This document shows, piece after piece, positions 33,817 to 43,528 of a stretch of DNA of 64,000 nucleotides. A program made the position numbers and the translations under genes. The stretch comes from Sabulitectum sp036743055 (lineage in GTDB: Bacteria > Fermentibacterota > Fermentibacteria > Fermentibacterales > JCC-6): positions 10,873-74,872 of the forward strand of contig DAINQE010000006.1 in the NCBI GenBank assembly GCA_036743055.1. Direction: 5' to 3'. Positions within the stretch are counted from its first letter, which is position 1, and every line of letters begins with the position of its first letter. Under the pieces are notes generated by a model, which made no database searches, had not been told where the DNA came from, and saw only the letters and a list, made by a program, of their open reading frames with translations.

Positions 33817-36800
33817 TTACTCCAGCGGCCTTGCCAGCACAACGACCCCTGCATCGGAAAGTACCTGGCCTGAGCAGTTGGCTTCGGCGTAAACGATATA
33901 TCTGCCAACGGGATAACCGCTGCCCTGCCATGTGAGGACCAGGTGCTCCCCGGGGTATATGCCGTGGAACAGGGTCTCCAGCTCCATACCCCTGGTGTCG
34001 TATACCTTTACGGTAACATTGCAGGCCTGCATGGGGAGGCCTATCTCCACCGTGAGGGGAGTGTCCGGAGGGTTGAAGATAGCCGGGGTGAGGGTGAGGA
34101 AACGGGTGGACTGTGTTTCGCCTATGCTGTTGGCGGCTCCCGGGGTGCCTCCCTGTATGCAGGTTCCCCAGTTGCTCCGGAGGTAACCCGGGGCTTCTCC
34201 GGACCTTCTTTCCAGGCTCTCTCCGGGGCCGCCGCCCCAGGCTGAGAGGTAGGGCACCATATCCAGCGCCGTTCCCTGGGAAGCGAGGAAGAGGCTGTCT
34301 CCTCCGTTGTTCAGCGTGGGCCAGCTCTCCGGCTCCAGCACCGGACACTGGAGCTGACCCCACATGGCGGCGAAATCGTTCAGGTCTTCCGTGAGCACCG
34401 CGTAGCCCCCGGGCTCGATGATGCCCTGGGGAAGCAGAGCTTCGGTAGAAGGGTCGGAGAGGGTGAGTGAGGACAGCTCCACCGCATGGGCGGTGCCGTT
34501 GTGAAGTTCCACCCACTCGGGTTCGCTGTGGAAAAGCTCGTTGATGTAAACCGTGGGCTCCGGGTTCCATTCAGCCACGGCGTAATCGTTGGAGCCGTTC
34601 TGGTCCTGGGCGCAGGAGATGGAGGCGGTTACCGGAAGATCCTCTCCCTGGGACTGCCACTGGAGGGATACCAGCACGGTGTCCTGCAGCCCGGGCGGTA
34701 CCGGGCTGAAGGTTCCCAGGGTTTCCTCACCCGCGGCAATTGTGATGGTGAGCTGACCCTGGGAGACGGAGTCGGTTCCCTGGGATACCATTCCAGCGGT
34801 GATGGATGTGTTCGTTCCATCGGGCCCCATGGGAGGGTGGAAGCATATGGGTACCGCAGCGTAGTCGACCCCCTGGGTGATGTTCTCGGGAGGACCTCCC
34901 GGGGTGGGGCCCCAGGGAGAGGAGTACCAGCTCGACTGGAGGTCGGGGAGGGCGGGGGAAAGCCTCTCCACGCTGAGATCGGTTCCCGGGTCGAAGGGGA
35001 TGCCGTCGCCCGGGTCTTCCGGGGTTCCGTACTGGGAAACGGCGGTTGAGTCATGGAGGAGCATCAGGGGGTCGGTTCCAGAGAGGCCGTCGCCTATGGT
35101 GGTGTTGCCCGGGTGGAAGACAGGAGTTCCAGGGGGCAGGGAGTATGGCTGACCACCGCTCTCGTACTCGGGGTCGAGTATTACCGCATAGGTGCCCGGG
35201 GTGAGGAATGGCGAAGAGATCGCCAGGATATCGTCTTCCGAATCGCCGTCGGAAAGTGTGAACCGGGTGAGGTCCGCCTGCCCGGGGCCCGGAAAGAAGA
35301 CCTCGACGAACTCGTCGCAATCCTCATTGGTGGGGTTGCAGAGCACTTCGGTAATCACCGGCCACGCCGGGTACTCAGGGAGGAACTGAACCCACCTTGT
35401 GTCGTTGGATTCCATGGTGTCTTCCGGGCAGCTGACGGTTGCCGCAACGATGAAGATGCCGCTGTCTGGAAGGGCTGAAGGTATCTGGACGGCCTGGCTC
35501 TCTTCCGGGGAGAGGGTGACTGACTGCTGATGCAGCACTTCACCGACATCGGGGTTGGTGTTTCCGTTGAGGTCGGAGTAGAAGATGACCTCTCCCTGGG
35601 CCTGGAAGACCCCGCAGTTGGAGAAGCACCCCGTTATGCTGCCGGCGGCGATGTACACGGTGTCGGTGGCCAGGTCGGCCCAGCCGGGGTTTTCTTCCAC
35701 GGTGCCAGGGGTGCCCCCGGGGGGTGAAGCCTGCCAGTTGTACTCGGCATCGGGACCCAGGGGGATTATGCGCTGGATGGAATGGCCGTTCCCCGGATCG
35801 AAGGGTATTCCGTCGAGGCCGTCGTCGTCGCAGAGGAGGGGGTCGTCGTTGAGAATGGGGGTTCCAGCGGTGCTGAGAAGATGCTCCANNNNNNNNNNNN
35901 NNNNNNNNNNNNNNNNNNNNNNNNNNNNNNNNNNNNNNNNNNNNNNNNNNNNNNNNNNNNNNNNNNNNNNNNNNNNNNNNNNNNNNNNAGGAGGGGGTCG
36001 TCGTTGAGAATGGGGGTTCCAGCGGTGCTGAGAAGATGCTCCAGGGATGTTCCGCCGTGGCCGTACAGGAGAACGGGGTCGTCGGCGGTGAGGCCGTTGC
36101 CCAGGGTGGTGTTCCCTGGGGTGAAAAGGGGAGTTCCAGGGGGAATGGCCAGGCTGCCCTGGTATTCAGGGTCGATTATGAGCCCCGGGGTGTTCTGAAG
36201 GAGATAACCGCCGTTCTGGAATGGCAGTATCTGATCCACTGCGTCGCCGTCGGTGAAGGAGCACCCCGCCAGGGGAAAGGCCCCGGGGCCCGTATAGAGC
36301 ACCTCTATGAACTCTTCGGTGTCTTCATTCAGGGGGTTGGCCATTACCTCGGTGATCACAGGGTTCACACCTCCGCCGGTGGAAAAATGCAGGCGTTCCT
36401 GCACCCCGGGAGCTATGCAGACCGCCGGATACCAGCCCTGTTCCGGAGCCGCGAACAGCACCTGGATGGTGTCGCTGGAACCGGGCTGGAGCTGCTGGGC
36501 GGGGGTTGCCAGGAGCACCTCCCCGGCCTGTGCCGAGGAGTCTCCGTTGCAGTCGAGGTAGAGGATGACATCCCCTGAATCCGGGGATGCGGTGCCCCAG
36601 CAGCTCACCACGGCGCCGAAGGTGACCCCGGTGCCTGGGATGGGATCGGTGTGGCTTACGTAAAGTGAATCGATGGAGATCACGAAGGTGTCCGGCGGCT
36701 GGTCGGGGGGCGCCCCGGGGGTGGGGGCGCCCTGGAACCAGAAGCCCTCACCGTCCGGGGCTTCCAGCGGGTACCTGAAAAGGGTATTCCCCTCTCCCGG

Positions 36801-37295
36801 GTCGAAGGGGATGGAGTCGAGGCCGTCGTCGTCGCGGTCTTCCCAGTTCTCGGCATCCACAGGGGTGCCGAATGTGGAAGCGACATGTTCCGGACCGGTT
36901 CCACCGGAGAGGAACAGGGTGAGGGGATCCGATGAGGCGGCGAGACCGTTGCAGACGGCGTTGTCGCCTGTGGTGAGGATCACCGTTCCAGGGGCGAACT
37001 CCAGCCAGGGGTCATTAACGTACCCCTCTTCCAGGAGCACGGCATAGCCGCCCGGGGGAATGTGCGTGGATTCGAGGACCACACCGCTGTGGGGGAAGGA
37101 GCCCGACCAGCCCGAAAGGTCATCCAGAGCGTCGCCGTCGGTAATGGTGAAGCCTGATACGTCGATGGTGTCGGCGGAGCCGTTGTGAAGCTCCACGAAT
37201 TCCCCGGAGGTTTCGTCAGGAGGGTTGGAGCAGACCTCTGAAATGGAGAGGGAGCCTGTGAACAGCATGGCACATAGAAAAAGCGTTGCTTCCAT
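33817..37295 (-). CDS. Large secreted multi-domain lamin-tail (LTD)/CARDB surface protein, interrupted by assembly gap
   Basis: Signal peptide (MEATLFLCAMLFTGSLS), then four lamin-tail domains alternating with CARDB-like beta domains and a Por/FlgD-like C-terminal tail. LTD starts: ISEVCSNPPDETSGEFVEL, VITEVMANPLNEDTEEF, VITEVLCNPTNEDCDEF and YINELFHSEPEWVEL. Each LTD ends in a segment like DGIPFDPG..GGTPG. The 100-N run at 35889-35988 is flanked by identical 55-base edges. Removing the N run plus one copy (155 nt) joins both halves in frame as 1108 codons. The start overlaps the upstream small ORF by 80 nt, with GGAGGT 11 nt before the ATG. Probably a cell-surface or matrix protein; ligand unknown. 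Confidence 0.85.
35834..36043. repeat. 100-N scaffold gap flanked by identical 55-bp edges
   Basis: Bases 35834-35888 and 35989-36043 are identical and touch the N run on either side. This is what a scaffolder leaves when two contigs overlap by one k-mer length, so the true gap is probably zero and the overlap should be collapsed. A genuine 55-bp repeat is the alternative, since the gene has internal repeats. Confidence 0.85.
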
Positions 37296-37614
37296 GCTTC
37301 ATAGTTACCTCCGCCTCCTCCGTTTTTTCAAGGAGCTCGAGAGGCAGTGATCTCACAAGGGGCATCAGCGAGTCGGGGGTTCCGGAGTCCGGGGCAGCCG
37401 GGGAGAAGTCCACCACCATGTCGTAGAAGTCCCGGGGACCCCACAGAAGAACTTCGTCTGGGGAGGCCTCGAGACCTATCTCAGCGAAGAACATTCCCAG
37501 CTGAGCCGGTTCAGCCGCCTCCATGAGCGATTCTATCAGGGCCAGGGAGGAGTCCAGGTCAGCAGGCGGGGCTTCCACTAAGGGAAACCCCGCCAGAAGG
37601 CTGAGAAGGAGCAT
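37216..37614 (-). CDS. Small secreted protein of unknown function
   Basis: 132 aa. N-terminal signal-like MLLLSLLAGFPLVEA, then an acidic, helical mature part (DSSLALIESLMEAAEPAQL). It starts 3 nt after the SIMPL gene and its last 80 nt overlap the start of the LTD gene, so it sits inside the operon. The last about 30 residues, read from the overlap, look like an out-of-frame reading of the LTD signal sequence; a frameshift or sequencing error near the end is possible. No family recognised. Confidence 0.6.
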   Translation of the reverse strand: MLLLSLLAGFPLVEAPPADLDSSLALIESLMEAAEPAQLGMFFAEIGLEASPDEVLLWGPRDFYDMVVDFSPAAPDSGTPDSLMPLVRSLPLELLEKTEEAEVTMKHGSNAFSMCHAVHRLPLHFRGLLQPS

Positions 37615-37617
37615 GCT

Positions 37618-38349
37618 CTAGTCTATGGCGAAGGAGACCGAAACGTTCATGGTCACGCCGGTGTTCCCCGGGGAGATCGGGGGAGCGTCGTAATAGTATT
37701 CCCCGTTGCCGTAGTAGCCGTATCCGTAGGGGTCGTAGGAACCGTAATAATCGGTCCATTCGCTTACGCTCACCGGGTCGCCCAGGTCTATTCCAAGCCC
37801 TTCCGCCAGCTGCTCCGCGGTGGTCCTGGCGTTCTCCAGGGCCAGGGTCCTGGCCTCCGCCACCAGCTCGTCACGGTTGCTCACGGTGAACTGAATGCCT
37901 CCCACGGTGGTGGCGCCGCCGTCCACCAGCGCGGCGAGTACCTCTCCCGCCGTTTCAATGTCGCGAACATTGACAACGAAGGAGTGGGTGAGGTTGTAGA
38001 CCTTCTCACCGGTGTACTCGTAGGTGTTGTAGTCGTACACGTCCTCCATGTAGATGCTGTAGCCAACGGTCTCGATGTCGTCCTCGCTTATGCCCAGGTC
38101 CACCGCGGCCTCTATGGCGGACTCGGCCATTTCGGTGGCTTCCCTCACCGCGTCGCCGGGATCCTCGTCGGAAACATTGATGCTGAAGTTTATAACCGCC
38201 ATGTCGGCTATTCCCGTTGCGGTGCCCACTCCGGTAACACTGATGGACGGGGGATAGGGCTGATACTGTGATGACGCGGCTCCGCCGGCTCCGCCGTCGC
38301 AGCCAAGGGTCAGGACCAGAAGCACTGCCGCTGCAGCAATCGTTCTCAT
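37618..38349 (-). CDS. SIMPL-domain (DUF541) lipoprotein
   Basis: 243 aa from the ATG at 38349, which has GGAG upstream and gives a lipoprotein signal (MRTIAAAAVLLVLTLGC). The SIMPL pattern is visible: ISVTGVGTATGIADMAVINF at the mature N-terminus, then AVREATEMAESAIEAAVDLG, DIETVGYSI, and ARTLALENARTTAEQLAEGLG. A Tyr/Gly-rich loop (YGSYDPYGYGYYGNGEYYY) is unusual. Longer upstream reading is open but lacks a signal peptide and overlaps yjbQ. Periplasmic, function of the family unclear. Confidence 0.88.
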   Translation of the reverse strand: MRTIAAAAVLLVLTLGCDGGAGGAASSQYQPYPPSISVTGVGTATGIADMAVINFSINVSDEDPGDAVREATEMAESAIEAAVDLGISEDDIETVGYSIYMEDVYDYNTYEYTGEKVYNLTHSFVVNVRDIETAGEVLAALVDGGATTVGGIQFTVSNRDELVAEARTLALENARTTAEQLAEGLGIDLGDPVSVSEWTDYYGSYDPYGYGYYGNGEYYYDAPPISPGNTGVTMNVSVSFAID

Positions 38350-38357
38350 CTCTCTCC

Positions 38358-38774
38358 TCACTCTCCGATAAGTTTTACAAGTACCCTTTTCCGTCTTCTT
38401 CCGTCGAACTCGCCGTAGAAGATCTGTTCCCATGGGCCCATGTCCAGCTTTCCGCCTGTTACCGCCACTACCACTTCCCTTCCCATTATCTGCCTCTTGT
38501 GGTGGGCATCTCCGTTGTCCTCTCCGGTGAGGTTGTGCCTGTACCTGCCGGGGTCGTGGGGAGCAAGCTCCTCCAGCCACCTCCTGTAGTCGCTGTGCAG
38601 GCCGGGCTCGTCATCGTTGATGAACACGCTGGCGGTGATGTGCATGGCGTTCACCAGGCACAGCCCTTCCTGTATACCACTGGCGAGCAGTTCTTCTTCC
38701 ACCTGATCGGTGATATTGATGAAATCCACCCTGGAGGGGGTGTCGAACCACAGGTATTTCGTGTGCGATCTCAT
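38358..38774 (-). CDS. yjbQ: YjbQ/UPF0047 family protein
   Basis: 138 aa, the full family length. Conserved features: FINITDQVEEELLASGI, GLCLVNAMHITASVFINDDEPGL with family His and Asp residues, HNLTGEDNGDAHHKRQIMG, and WEQIFYGEFDGRRRKRVLVKL. Members are small trimeric enzymes; weak thiamin-phosphate synthase activity has been reported for some. AAGGAGG precedes the ATG. It lies between glgB and the SIMPL gene in the same operon. Confidence 0.93.
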   Translation of the reverse strand: MRSHTKYLWFDTPSRVDFINITDQVEEELLASGIQEGLCLVNAMHITASVFINDDEPGLHSDYRRWLEELAPHDPGRYRHNLTGEDNGDAHHKRQIMGREVVVAVTGGKLDMGPWEQIFYGEFDGRRRKRVLVKLIGE

Positions 38775-38810
38775 AAGCGCCTCCTTCGTGGAAGAAGTAT
38801 ACGCAAACCC

Positions 38811-40922
38811 CTATAGGGGTGACAGCACTGTGCAGGAAAGGGGCTGAAGGTCCAGCACCAGCGAGTGGGAAAGGCCGTGGAAAGACTGCTTCGAAGCTTC
38901 CATCTCTCCGCTTACAGGCGCTTCGCTGTGGAAGGCGGTCCTCCATTTTCCCCCATGGGGAATCCCGACCCTGTAGCCCCGGCGCTCCACAGGGGTCATG
39001 TTGAACACGCACAGTACAGGGGGGAGGCCGTCGGCGAAGCGGAGGAAGGAAATTACCGTTGAGTCCCTGTCGGAGAAGTCCACCCAGCGGAAGCCGTCCG
39101 GCGAGCAGTCCTTCCTGTGGAACTGGGGCATTTCCCTTGTGAAACGGTTCAGCGAGGCAACATACCGCTTCATGTGCGGGTCGCCTTCGGGGAGGGGCGC
39201 ACGGAAGTCCCATTCGTTCTCCAGGGCCCTTTCACCTCCCATGAAAAGAAGCTGCTTTCCCGGGAAGAACCACTGAAGGGCCAGAAGGGTCCTGAGCTGC
39301 CGACCTCTGTCGCCGGGCATCCTGCCCAGGAGGGAACCCTTGCCGTGTACCACTTCGTCGTGGGAGAGGGGAAGGATGTAGTTCTCGCTCCAGGCGTACA
39401 CGGCGCTGAATGTGATCCTGTCAAGCATGTGCTTCCTGTAAACGGGGTCGGCCTTGAAGAACTCCAGGGTGTCGTTCATCCAGCCCATGTTCCACTTGAA
39501 ATGGAATCCAAGGCCGCCTGAGGATGGAGGTCTGGTAACTCCCGGCCAGTCGGTGCTCTCCTCGGCGATCATCACAGCGCCGGGATACTCGGTGCCCACA
39601 TAATGATTCAGCTCCTTTATGAACTCCACCGCGTCGATGTTCTCCCTGCCGCCATGCTGATTGGGCAGCCATTCGCCCTCTTTGCGGGAGTAGTCCAGGT
39701 AGAGCATGGACGCCACCGCGTCCATCCTTATGCCGTCAGCGTGGTATGTGTCCAGCCACTGGAATGCGCTTGCGAAAAGGAAGTTGCGCACCTCGTTCCT
39801 GCCGTAGTTGAAGATCAGGGTGTTCCAGTCGGGGTGGTAGCCCTTCCTGGGATCCTCGTGTTCGTAGAGGCATGTGCCGTCGAAGCGGGCCAGTGCCCAG
39901 GCGTCGGCGGGGAAGTGGGCCGGTGGCCAGTCGAGTATGACTCCTATTCCCTGTGCGTGGCAGCTGTCCACGAACCGGCAGAAATCCTCCGGCCTGCCCA
40001 TTCTGCTGGTGGGGGCCAGGAACCCTGTGACCTGGTAGCCCCAGGAGTCGTCGAAGGGATGCTCCATGACCGGAAGGAGTTCGATGTGGGTGAAGCCCAT
40101 GTCCCTCACATAGGGGATGAGCCAGTTCGAAAGGTCACTCCAGGTGCAGAAATCATGACCCCGCCTGGTCCAGGAGGGGGCGTGAACCTCATAAATGGAC
40201 ATGGGTTCCGTGAAAGGATCCCTGCTCCTCCTTTTTTCCATCCACTCACCGTCGGACCACTGAAAGGAGAAGGGATCCGATATCATGGAGGAGTTGGCGG
40301 GCCTCTTCTCGAAGCAGGTGGCGTAGGGATCCGACTTTTCCAGCACCGTTCCGTCGGCGGCGGTTATCACGAACCTGTAGTAGTCCCCGGGCCCGGCGTC
40401 GGGCAGGAAAAGCTCCCAGACCCCGCTGGACCCAAGGCTCCTCATGGGGTGCCTCCTCCGGTCCCAGTCGTTGAAAGAGCCTGTCAGGCTCACCGCCCTG
40501 GCGTTGGGGGCCCACACCGTAAAGAGTGTGCCACTTGTCTCCCCGGCGGTCCATGTCCTGGCTCCCATGAGCCTGTGAAGCTGACGGTGCTTTCCAGCGC
40601 TGAAAAGGTGAAGGTCAAGCTCCCCCGGCTGGGGCAGGAAGGAATAGGGATCAGCGGTCTCCCAGGAGGAACCGTTCTCCAGGGTGAAACGCAGCCTGTA
40701 CGCGAAGAAGTCGGATGGCCCGGGGGTTTCCCAGGTGAATATTCCGCCCGGATCGGCTTTTTTCATCACCTTCACGCCCAGATGTGAGACCAGTTCCACC
40801 TTCGAAGCGCCGGGGCAGAGGGCCCTGACCTCTATGCCCTCACCCTTCCTGTGCATTCCCAGGATGGAGTGGGGGCTGGCGCATGAGCCACTGAGAAGCG
40901 CGCTCTTCTCGCTTCCGGTCAT
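38811..40922 (-). CDS. glgB: 1,4-alpha-glucan branching enzyme
   Basis: Introduces alpha-1,6 branches into glycogen. 703 aa, near the usual two-CBM48 length. N1 and N2 beta domains precede the GH13 barrel. Catalytic Asp401 (DGIRMDAVASMLYLDYSR), Glu454 (MIAEESTDWP) and the HD pair 521-522 (LPLSHDEVVHGKGSL) are all present. It starts 1 nt after the mgtE stop. No other glycogen gene is in the window. Confidence 0.97.
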   Translation of the reverse strand: MTGSEKSALLSGSCASPHSILGMHRKGEGIEVRALCPGASKVELVSHLGVKVMKKADPGGIFTWETPGPSDFFAYRLRFTLENGSSWETADPYSFLPQPGELDLHLFSAGKHRQLHRLMGARTWTAGETSGTLFTVWAPNARAVSLTGSFNDWDRRRHPMRSLGSSGVWELFLPDAGPGDYYRFVITAADGTVLEKSDPYATCFEKRPANSSMISDPFSFQWSDGEWMEKRRSRDPFTEPMSIYEVHAPSWTRRGHDFCTWSDLSNWLIPYVRDMGFTHIELLPVMEHPFDDSWGYQVTGFLAPTSRMGRPEDFCRFVDSCHAQGIGVILDWPPAHFPADAWALARFDGTCLYEHEDPRKGYHPDWNTLIFNYGRNEVRNFLFASAFQWLDTYHADGIRMDAVASMLYLDYSRKEGEWLPNQHGGRENIDAVEFIKELNHYVGTEYPGAVMIAEESTDWPGVTRPPSSGGLGFHFKWNMGWMNDTLEFFKADPVYRKHMLDRITFSAVYAWSENYILPLSHDEVVHGKGSLLGRMPGDRGRQLRTLLALQWFFPGKQLLFMGGERALENEWDFRAPLPEGDPHMKRYVASLNRFTREMPQFHRKDCSPDGFRWVDFSDRDSTVISFLRFADGLPPVLCVFNMTPVERRGYRVGIPHGGKWRTAFHSEAPVSGEMEASKQSFHGLSHSLVLDLQPLSCTVLSPL

Positions 40923-40923
40923 G

Positions 40924-42282
40924 TCAGGTTATCATGGCCATGGCCAGGCCCAGCAGAAGGAGATAACCTATGGAGTCGGTGCACGCCGTAAGGAGTATGT
41001 TGCTTCCCAGGGCCGGGTCCCGGCCCATTGCCCTGAGGGTGAGGGGAATGCCTGCACCCAGAAGACCGGCGAGTCCCATGTTGGCCACCATGGAGATGAG
41101 TATCACAAGGCCCAGCCTCAGGGCCAGGGCGGTGTCGCCGGCGGTGGTGAAGGCCACCACCGAGGCCACGGTTCCCGCCACGAGACCCATCAGCAGACCC
41201 AGGCTGGATTCCTTCATGATGGCCTTTCCGGCGCTGGAGAAGTCCAGCTCTCCCAGGGCGATGGCCCTTGTGATCACCACGAGGGACTGGTTGCCGATGT
41301 TGCCCCCCATCCCGGCCACCACAGGCATGAAGGCGGCGATGGTGGCCACCTGGGCGATGGTCCCCTCGAAGGCGCGTACTACGGTTGAAGCAACGAAGGC
41401 GGTGACCAGGTTCACCAGTATCCAGGGGAACCTCTGCCGGAAGGCGGTGGGAACAGGGGTGAAGACGCTGTCCTCCTCCGAGAGGCCGGCCATGCGGAAC
41501 ATGTCCTCGGTGGCTTCCTTTTCCAGTACGTCGAAGAGGGAATCTCCCGGTATCACTCCCAGGAGATGGTGATTGTCGTCCACCACTGGCACCGCCATTA
41601 TGTCGTACTTGCGGGCGATTGCGGCTGCTTCCTCACGGTCGTCGGTGGCGTCCACGGTGAAGGGGTCTTCCACCATGAGCTCCCTTATTGACGTGTCCGG
41701 GGGGCAGGTGACCAGCCTCCTCAGGGGGACCACCCCCAGGAGCCTGCGGTCTTCGTCGGTGACATACACATAGAATGGAACGTCGACGTCCTCGCTCTGC
41801 CCCCGTATGCGTTCCACTGCCTCGCTGGCGGTTATGTCGGGAAGGATGGACATGTAGCTCGAGGCCATGTACTGACCGGATGAGTCCTCAGGGTAGATGA
41901 GCAGCTGCTCTATCCTGTACCTGGTCGCCCCGGGAAGCAGGTTGAGTATGGGCTCGTGTCTCTGGGGCTCAATCCTGGAGAGGAACTGAAGGGCGTCGTT
42001 GGGATCCTGCCTCTTGAGTATCCTGGCTATGCTCCCGTCGTCAAGCTCGTCGAGAACTTCTGTGAGCAGGGAATCAGGAAGCTCCGAGAGAACGTCGCCG
42101 GCCTTCAGCTGGTTGAACAGAAGGTCCACCAGCATCCGGGTCTCCGACGGAGTAAGGCTAACGGAGAACAGGTCGGCGATGTCCGCCGGGTGGATCTTGC
42201 TTATGGCCACCGCCGCCCTGCCCGTGGCCTTCTGGGCCAGGAGTTTCCTTATGTAGTTCAGCTGTGCGGGTGTAATGGCCAC
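40924..42282 (-). CDS. mgtE: Magnesium transporter MgtE
   Basis: 452 aa. N-terminal superhelical domain (ADIADLFSVSLTPSE), two CBS domains (about 130-255, e.g. VTDEDRRLLGVVPL and VVDDNHHLLGVI) and five C-terminal transmembrane helices with the pore signature MGGNIGNQSLVVITRAIALGE and the ion-site Asp in LLTACTDSIGYLLLL. The CBS domains would gate the pore by Mg level. No M-box riboswitch is apparent upstream. First gene of the long - strand run. Confidence 0.96.
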   Translation of the reverse strand: MAITPAQLNYIRKLLAQKATGRAAVAISKIHPADIADLFSVSLTPSETRMLVDLLFNQLKAGDVLSELPDSLLTEVLDELDDGSIARILKRQDPNDALQFLSRIEPQRHEPILNLLPGATRYRIEQLLIYPEDSSGQYMASSYMSILPDITASEAVERIRGQSEDVDVPFYVYVTDEDRRLLGVVPLRRLVTCPPDTSIRELMVEDPFTVDATDDREEAAAIARKYDIMAVPVVDDNHHLLGVIPGDSLFDVLEKEATEDMFRMAGLSEEDSVFTPVPTAFRQRFPWILVNLVTAFVASTVVRAFEGTIAQVATIAAFMPVVAGMGGNIGNQSLVVITRAIALGELDFSSAGKAIMKESSLGLLMGLVAGTVASVVAFTTAGDTALALRLGLVILISMVANMGLAGLLGAGIPLTLRAMGRDPALGSNILLTACTDSIGYLLLLGLAMAMIT

Positions 42283-42360
42283 TGTCGCTTCCCGTTCCCG
42301 TCCCTGCTAGTCGCCGTCCGGCCTGCAGATGTTGAATGTCCCAGCCATATGAATCCCCTT

Positions 42361-42392
42361 AAAAGATGGGGGGGCGATAAAAACCGCCCCCC
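42361..42392 (-). terminator. Terminator after the DUF4870-like gene
   Basis: On the - strand an 8-bp GC stem, CGCCCCCC paired with GGGGGGCG (42369-42376 and 42385-42392), 8-nt loop, followed by ATCTTTTAAG. It separates the AT-rich small membrane gene from mgtE. Confidence 0.75.
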
Positions 42393-42413
42393 GGGAGAAA
42401 AAAGCCGCTGACT

Positions 42414-42806
42414 TTATTCTACATCCGGTGAACCGGGGGCCTGAGGAGCGGCAGAGGTGGCTTCTTCTGGCTTCAGAAGGTTGAGCTTGAATGCATATTC
42501 CCCGATTAGGGGAAGAGGCTTGACCAAGCCTTTAAAGCCATTCATGAGTCCAATAATGAAGAGTATGAATAGGCCAATACAAGCAAGAATGAAGACTATC
42601 TGCCCAAGGATGGGGATGACATTAAGGATTCCTGCCGCAATACCTATAAGGGACATTAAGAGGCTTTGCTGTGCATGATACACAACATACTTGTTTTCCT
42701 TACTAGTTAAAAAAGCGATGAGGAATCCAACTATACCAAAGTAGGCGATTCCGCCCATGGTTTTTCCCTCTTCGATCTCCTTGGTGGAGATTCCATACTC
42801 AGCCAT
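42414..42806 (-). CDS. DUF4870/Tic20-like small membrane protein
   Basis: 130 aa with three or four hydrophobic helices: GIAYFGIVGFLIAFLTS, then a family-like segment YVVYHAQQSLLMSLIGI, VIPILGQIVFILACIGLFIL and a GxKPLPLIG turn. N-terminal soluble stretch, Pro/Ala-rich C-terminus. Clearly AT-richer than surrounding genes. Ribosome site GAGGT before the ATG. Function of the family is unknown. Confidence 0.78.
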   Translation of the reverse strand: MAEYGISTKEIEEGKTMGGIAYFGIVGFLIAFLTSKENKYVVYHAQQSLLMSLIGIAAGILNVIPILGQIVFILACIGLFILFIIGLMNGFKGLVKPLPLIGEYAFKLNLLKPEEATSAAPQAPGSPDVE

Positions 42807-42944
42807 GATTACCTCCTCAAAAACAAGAGTTGAAACTCCGTCTCACATGCACCTAAAAGCACATGGCAACATCTTGCGAAATTAGAGCTTTGTCAACCTC
42901 CTTGATTGCATGACAAGCATTGGAAACTTTGTATCATCAAATGA

Positions 42945-43361
42945 TTAGAATCTAAACGCCCCATCTTCTCCTGAGTTGTATTTTGCATCAAACTTACTAT
43001 CGTCCATTGTAAGATACACAATACCTTCAATTAGCCCCATTAATGAAGGCACGTATGTCCAGCAAAAAAGTAAATATACAATACCCCAGCCCCAACTTCC
43101 CAAGTAGAACTTGTGTATACCTAAACCTCCAAGAAAAATAGCCCAAAGACCTGCGGCAGTTTTAGTTTTGTAATTGCTTCCAACAGAGTTTGCCTTGGAT
43201 TTTCCAAGAGAAACCCCGCAACTTGTGCATACTATTTGTTCTGGGTTTGTCTTTGCACCACAATTGTAACAAAAATTACGCTTAAGCTTTGGTGGTAAGC
43301 CACAGCCAGTACAAGCAATGGCTTTCTCATCAATCTGAGCTGCACAGTTTGAGCAATGCAT
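42945..43361 (-). CDS. Double zinc-ribbon protein with TM2 domain
   Basis: 138 aa. Three CxxC-type pairs form one or two zinc ribbons (HCSNCAAQ, CTGCGLPP, CYNCGAK, CTSCGVS). A TM2 domain follows (GLWAIFLGGLGIHKFYLGSWGWGIV and a second helix). The strongly AT-rich codon use (AAA, AAT, ATA, TTA) differs from the rest of the window, suggesting recent transfer. Ribosome site GGAGGA. Function not known; such proteins are thought to sense or regulate at the membrane. Confidence 0.85.
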   Translation of the reverse strand: MHCSNCAAQIDEKAIACTGCGLPPKLKRNFCYNCGAKTNPEQIVCTSCGVSLGKSKANSVGSNYKTKTAAGLWAIFLGGLGIHKFYLGSWGWGIVYLLFCWTYVPSLMGLIEGIVYLTMDDSKFDAKYNSGEDGAFRF

Positions 43362-43528
43362 TTTCTCCTCCTGGTCTCGAGTTTGCTTTCTAGTTACCTA
43401 AGGTTGCTGTGATTTCTTCTATGAGTCTTACCAATTGATGCATACATTTCTTGTTGAACCGTGTCAATGAGCGAGATAAATCTCTATTTCAAGAATGCGT
43501 ACAGAGGTGCTTGCTTAATTCCAATACT

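Noticed and set aside
38350..38580. Upstream extension of the SIMPL gene
   Set aside because: It overlaps yjbQ, is basic and Gly/Arg-rich like a shadow frame, and would destroy the lipoprotein signal that begins at 38349.
42283..42360. M-box riboswitch upstream of mgtE
   Set aside because: No room and no matching conserved loops; the only strong hairpin is the neighbour's terminator.
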